A DNA stretch of 6,052 bases from an uncultured Eubacteriales bacterium (GTDB lineage Bacteria > Bacillota > Clostridia > Oscillospirales > CAG-272), in the NCBI GenBank assembly GCA_900556615.1, contig USPP01000105.1, positions 1-6,052 of the forward strand. Direction: 5' to 3'. This document shows, piece after piece, positions 5,285-6,052 of the stretch. The notes under the pieces were generated by a model. That model was not told the DNA's origin and ran no database searches. It saw only the letters and a list, made by a program, of their open reading frames with translations. Made by a program: the position numbers and the translations under genes. Each line of letters starts with the position of its first letter. The stretch's first letter is position 1.

Positions 5285-5404
5285 TTCAATAAAAATATGT
5301 ATCGTTATGAGATGCGCGGAAAACGAGAAAGCGTTGGCAATAGATTCTCCGAACGACAGCTTGCTTCCATACAGCATATCTCCTCTGACGAAAGGAAAAT
5401 GAAA
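5285..5404 (+). other. Leader of the mutase-like gene
   Basis: About 120 nt lie between the predicted transcription start and the chosen ATG. The leader is open in the same frame as the gene, with in-frame ATGs at 5297 and 5312, but neither has a ribosome binding site. The ribosome binding site AAAGGA (5391-5396) could pair with TCCT at 5380-5383. No T-box or known riboswitch signature was seen. Confidence 0.45.
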
Positions 5405-6052
5405 ATGAAATACCTTGTATTAATACCCGATGGAGCCGCAGACTATCCGATTGAGGCTCTCGGGAAAAAAACACCTCTTGAAGCTGCAGATAAACCGACA
5501 CTTGACCGCCTTGCTAAAAATTCGCTTGTCGGAACCGTTTCAAACGTACCGTCCGATATGGTTCCGGAAAGCGATACCGCAAACCTTGCCATTCTCTCAT
5601 ATGATCCGAAAATATACTCAAAGGGGCGTTCGCCCCTGGAAGCGATGTCTATGGGCCTTGATATGAAGCCGGGAGACATTGCGTTTCGCTGTAACGTTGT
5701 CACGGTTTCCGAAGGCGAGGCAAGCTATGACGATAAAATCATGATTGATCACAGTGCCGATGAAATCACCACGGAGGAAGCCGCTGAGCTGATAAAGGCT
5801 CTTGAACAGGCGTTCGGCACCGAAGACCGCACCTTCTATTCCGGCGTCAGCTACCGTCACTGCATGATATGGCACAATCCTCCGGAGTACGGAAATTTCA
5901 GCCGTCCGCACGATTTCCCCGGAAAGGGCGTTCGGGATAACATGCCGGTTGAACCATATGCAGCACTGATCAGAAAAAGCTATGATATACTGAATCATCA
6001 CCCGATAAATGAGGCGCGCCGTGCAAGAGGGCTGCGTCCTGCAAACTCAATA
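5405..6052 (+). CDS. Cofactor-independent phosphoglycerate mutase family protein / proposed homoserine kinase (3' end outside window)
   Basis: The 216 visible codons belong to the archaeal-type (ApgM) branch of the alkaline phosphatase superfamily. MKYLVLIPDGAADYP at residues 1-15 carries the first metal-binding Asp (D9). PESDTANLAILSYDP (54-68) carries the expected catalytic Ser56. GRSPLEA (74-80) and IAFRCNVVTV follow the family pattern, and the window ends at RPANSI, just before the expected WLWG-type motif. In bacteria, relatives are annotated either as 2,3-bisphosphoglycerate-independent phosphoglycerate mutase or as a proposed alternative homoserine kinase of threonine synthesis; the visible part does not separate the two. 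The start at 5405 is chosen because AAAGGA lies 8 nt upstream; the ATG at 5399 is only 2 nt from it. It is divergent from the SIS gene. Confidence 0.88.
   Translation, partial: MKYLVLIPDGAADYPIEALGKKTPLEAADKPTLDRLAKNSLVGTVSNVPSDMVPESDTANLAILSYDPKIYSKGRSPLEAMSMGLDMKPGDIAFRCNVVTVSEGEASYDDKIMIDHSADEITTEEAAELIKALEQAFGTEDRTFYSGVSYRHCMIWHNPPEYGNFSRPHDFPGKGVRDNMPVEPYAALIRKSYDILNHHPINEARRARGLRPANSI

Noticed and set aside
5399..5401. ATG at 5399 as the start of the mutase-family gene
   Set aside because: Only 2 nt separate it from the AAAGGA ribosome binding site; the ATG at 5405 has an 8-nt gap and begins at the conserved MKYLVLIPDG.
5297..5404. In-frame 36-residue N-terminal extension of the mutase-family protein
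   Set aside because: No ribosome binding site before the ATG at 5297, which lies only about 12 nt after the predicted transcription start; family proteins begin at the residues encoded from 5405.
5285..5404. T-box or amino-acid attenuator for a threonine-related gene
   Set aside because: No T-box sequence, no terminator hairpin with a U run and no Thr-codon-rich leader peptide were found.
5618..6001. Minus-strand 127-codon open frame
   Set aside because: Antisense to the well-supported mutase-family gene.

Overview
The window looks like chromosomal DNA of a Gram-positive gut-type anaerobe of the class Clostridia (Oscillospirales/Ruminococcus-like). The signs are moderate G+C, strong AAGGAGG-type ribosome binding sites about 8 nt before most starts, canonical sigma-A promoters, a lipobox-bearing solute-binding lipoprotein and a C-terminal LPXTG-like sorting signal. 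The organism is inferred from these features; nothing here fixes species or genus.

Layout. Five genes lie on the minus strand and one on the plus strand. Reading in the direction of minus transcription (right to left): (i) a compact SIS-domain sugar-phosphate isomerase-like gene (4437-5033) with its own strong promoter, a structured leader and a long hairpin terminator; (ii) a 377-bp intergenic region dense in inverted repeats, holding the promoter of the next gene and a questionable 64-codon ORF; (iii) a lipoprotein extracellular solute-binding protein (2560-4059); (iv) a small secreted, probably wall-anchored beta-rich protein (1832-2503); (v) a LacI/GalR-family repressor (737-1738); (vi) a 229-bp gap with a GC-rich hairpin and a possible gene remnant; (vii) the N-terminal 169 codons of a neutral-ceramidase-like protein, cut by the left edge (1-507). 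On the right, a divergent plus-strand gene begins at 5405 and runs off the window. It belongs to the archaeal-type cofactor-independent phosphoglycerate mutase family, which includes the proposed alternative homoserine kinases.

How the parts may work together (inference). Solute-binding protein, surface protein and LacI repressor are co-oriented, separated by GC-rich hairpins, and only the first has an obvious promoter. They therefore look like one carbohydrate-responsive transcription unit in which the binding protein captures a ligand, the surface protein may bind or display glycan, and the LacI protein is the sensor. No ABC permease or ATPase gene is present, so the binding protein is an orphan within this window. 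The SIS and mutase-like genes share a 371-bp divergent control region. The most unusual sequence lies in the two control regions 4060-4436 and 5034-5404. No RNA genes, mobile elements or CRISPR arrays were recognised.
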